This document shows, piece after piece, positions 14,761 to 15,788 of a DNA stretch of 15,788 bases (the stretch's first letter is position 1; each line of letters begins with the position of its first letter). The stretch is from positions 1 through 15,788 of the forward strand of contig CAADTZ010000090.1 in assembly GCA_900752015.1 (NCBI GenBank), read 5' to 3'. A model generated the notes under the pieces. That model made no database searches, was not told the origin of the DNA, and was given only the letters and a program-made list of their open reading frames with translations. Position numbers and translations under genes: made by a program. Source of the stretch: an uncultured Collinsella sp. Its GTDB lineage: Bacteria > Actinomycetota > Coriobacteriia > Coriobacteriales > Coriobacteriaceae.

Positions 14761-14804
14761 GCGCATGGTACCCTTGTTATCGTTTAAGAGGAGGTACCAT
14801 GCGC
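14761..14804 (+). promoter_or_regulatory. Perfect 12-bp hairpin enclosing the nrdR start codon
   Basis: GCGCATGGTACC (14761-14772) is the exact reverse complement of GGTACCATGCGC (14793-14804), with a 20-base loop. The right arm contains the last two bases of the AGGAGG ribosome binding site (14789-14794), the ATG (14799-14801) and the second codon. In mRNA this would hide the nrdR start. It could instead be a DNA operator. Confidence 0.72.
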
Positions 14805-15242
14805 TGTCCCAAATGTGGCAAGGCACATACCCGCGTCGTTGATTCCCGTATGCAGGAGTCAAATAACACCATTAAGCGCCGTCGCGAATGTTGTTCGTGT
14901 AACTATCGCTTTACAACGTTTGAGCGATGCGAAGACCCAATCGAGGTCATTAAGTCAGACGGAACCAAGCAGCGGTTCGATCGCAATAAGCTGCTCGTCG
15001 GCTTGATGCGCGCCACCATCAAGCGTGATATCGATACTAAGAAGCTCAATGAGATTATTGACGACATCGAGGTCGAGCTGCGCTCTCGCACGCTGACGGC
15101 CGTCACGTCCCATGAGTTGGGTGACATGGTGCTCAAGCGCTTGGCCAAGATCGACAAGGTGGCCTACATCCGCTTTGCCTCGGTCTACCGCGATTTCAAA
15201 GACGTCGATGAGTTTCTGCAAGAGCTCGACAAGCTAAGGTGA
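14799..15242 (+). CDS. nrdR: Transcriptional repressor NrdR
   Basis: NrdR represses ribonucleotide reductase genes according to ATP/dATP levels. The 147-residue product begins with the zinc ribbon MRCPKC ... ECCSC, using C3, C6, C31 and C34, with C32 as an extra neighbouring cysteine. TRVVDSR and the FTTFER segment are characteristic of the family. The ATP-cone covers about residues 48-138 (IEVIKSDGTKQRFDRNKLL to VAYIRFASVYRDF). AGGAGG (14789-14794) lies four bases before the ATG, and a strong inverted repeat covers the start. The lexA / LysM gene / nrdR order is also found in Mycobacterium. No ribonucleotide reductase gene is in the window, so its targets are elsewhere. dut begins four bases after its stop. 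Confidence 0.96.
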   Translation: MRCPKCGKAHTRVVDSRMQESNNTIKRRRECCSCNYRFTTFERCEDPIEVIKSDGTKQRFDRNKLLVGLMRATIKRDIDTKKLNEIIDDIEVELRSRTLTAVTSHELGDMVLKRLAKIDKVAYIRFASVYRDFKDVDEFLQELDKLR

Positions 15243-15246
15243 TTCC

Positions 15247-15690
15247 ATGTCCAACATTACCGTCAACATTAAGCGTCTCGACCCCACCGTCGAGCTTCCC
15301 AAATACGCCCATCCCACCGATGCCGGCTTGGATCTGCGCTCCAACGAGGACTGCGTCCTGAAGCCCTTCGAACGCCGTCTTGTCTCTACTGGGCTGGCTA
15401 TCGCCCTGCCCGACGGCTACGCCGGCTTCGTGCAGCCCCGCAGCGGCTTGGCCATCAAGCAGGGCCTGTCTATAGTCAACACGCCTGGCCTCATCGACGC
15501 CCACTACCGAGGAGAACTCAAGGTTATCCTCATCAACCTGGATCCCACCAACAACATCCAAATCAACAAAGGCGACCGCATAGCCCAACTCGTCATCCAA
15601 GAAGTCCCCACGGTCAACCTCGTAGAAGTAGAAGAACTAGACAAAACCGACCGAGGCAACGGAGGCTTCGGCTCCTCCGGCGTCGCCTAG
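15247..15690 (+). CDS. dut: dUTP diphosphatase
   Basis: A 147-residue trimeric-type dUTPase that hydrolyses dUTP to dUMP, keeping uracil out of DNA and feeding dTMP synthesis. The five motifs are in order: I, DAGLDLRS (25-32); II, PRSGLAIK (64-71); III, GLIDAHYRGE (81-90) with the catalytic Asp84; IV, NKGDRIAQLVI; and V, RGNGGFGSSG near the end, the arm that closes the active site. AAGG, overlapping the nrdR end, serves as ribosome binding site, and only four bases separate the genes. Codon use changes sharply within the gene: A-ending codons are almost absent in the first 75 codons and frequent afterwards, including two ATA and two GTA. Confidence 0.96.
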   Translation: MSNITVNIKRLDPTVELPKYAHPTDAGLDLRSNEDCVLKPFERRLVSTGLAIALPDGYAGFVQPRSGLAIKQGLSIVNTPGLIDAHYRGELKVILINLDPTNNIQINKGDRIAQLVIQEVPTVNLVEVEELDKTDRGNGGFGSSGVA

Positions 15691-15788
15691 GGGCGCTCGT
15701 ATCCCTCCCGCCCGCCCCTCCCCCCAATTATTTCCTTCTCAAACAATCTCCCTTTCCTTTGCTCGCCCCGGAAACGCGCGGGGGGAGA
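15691..15788. other. Pyrimidine-rich intergenic stretch to the window end
   Basis: No gene is visible in the last 98 bases. From about 15702 to 15769 the plus strand is dominated by C and T, with runs such as CCCTCCCGCCCGCCCC. At the edge, CCCCG (15766-15770) can pair with CGGGG (15779-15783), a short hairpin that might be part of a terminator cut off by the window end. Confidence 0.5.

Noticed and set aside
15691..15788. A replication terminus (dif) site at the composition change after dut
   Set aside because: I see no 28-bp dif-like palindromic core; the bias alone is not enough.

Overview
The window looks like an ordinary chromosomal stretch of a fairly GC-rich actinobacterium, most likely of the Coriobacteriia (Collinsella-like). 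The basis is gene content and order, strong AGGAG-type ribosome binding sites, and SOS boxes of the GAAC-N4-GTTC type used by Gram-positive bacteria. The order pgsA, recA-recX, miaB, miaA, hflX, lexA, a LysM gene and nrdR matches, gene for gene, the order I recall around Mycobacterium tuberculosis Rv2746c to Rv2718c. The rny and spoVS genes and the rodZ-like-pgsA-cinA-recA run recall Bacillus and clostridia. I could not run a database search, so genus and family calls rest on recognised motifs.

Layout. (1) 2-3756, plus strand: the end of a RodZ-like membrane protein, then yajQ, rimO, pgsA and a stand-alone CinA/PncC domain, closed by a hairpin at 3764-3787. (2) 3955-5866: an SOS-controlled promoter, recA and recX, then a probable terminator. 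(3) 5929-8761: a promoter with a long structured leader, rny (RNase Y) and a GHKL-fold ATPase of unknown role. (4) 8768-12801: a short palindrome, a SpoVS-family gene, then miaB-miaA-hflX joined by stop/start overlaps. (5) 12786-14134, minus strand: lexA followed by a small DUF1624-type membrane protein whose end overlaps the end of hflX by 16 bp. (6) 14158-14227: a divergent control region with three SOS-type boxes spaced exactly 28 bp. (7) 14298-15690, plus strand: a LysM membrane protein (probable SOS division inhibitor), nrdR and dut, followed by a pyrimidine-rich stretch to the window end.

How it works together. The window groups DNA-damage functions (recA, recX, lexA, the LysM gene), nucleotide supply control (nrdR, dut), RNA metabolism (rny, miaB, miaA, rimO, hflX) and envelope genes (rodZ-like, pgsA). 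LexA should repress recA, the LysM gene and itself. DNA damage would then raise RecA, slow division, and perhaps affect nrdR and dut by readthrough.

The best leads for something new are: the rny-GHKL ATPase-spoVS neighbourhood in a probable non-sporulator; a 12-bp perfect hairpin that buries the nrdR start codon; the evenly spaced triple SOS-box array; the structured rny leader; and the codon-use switch inside dut. No mobile element, CRISPR array, tRNA or rRNA was seen.
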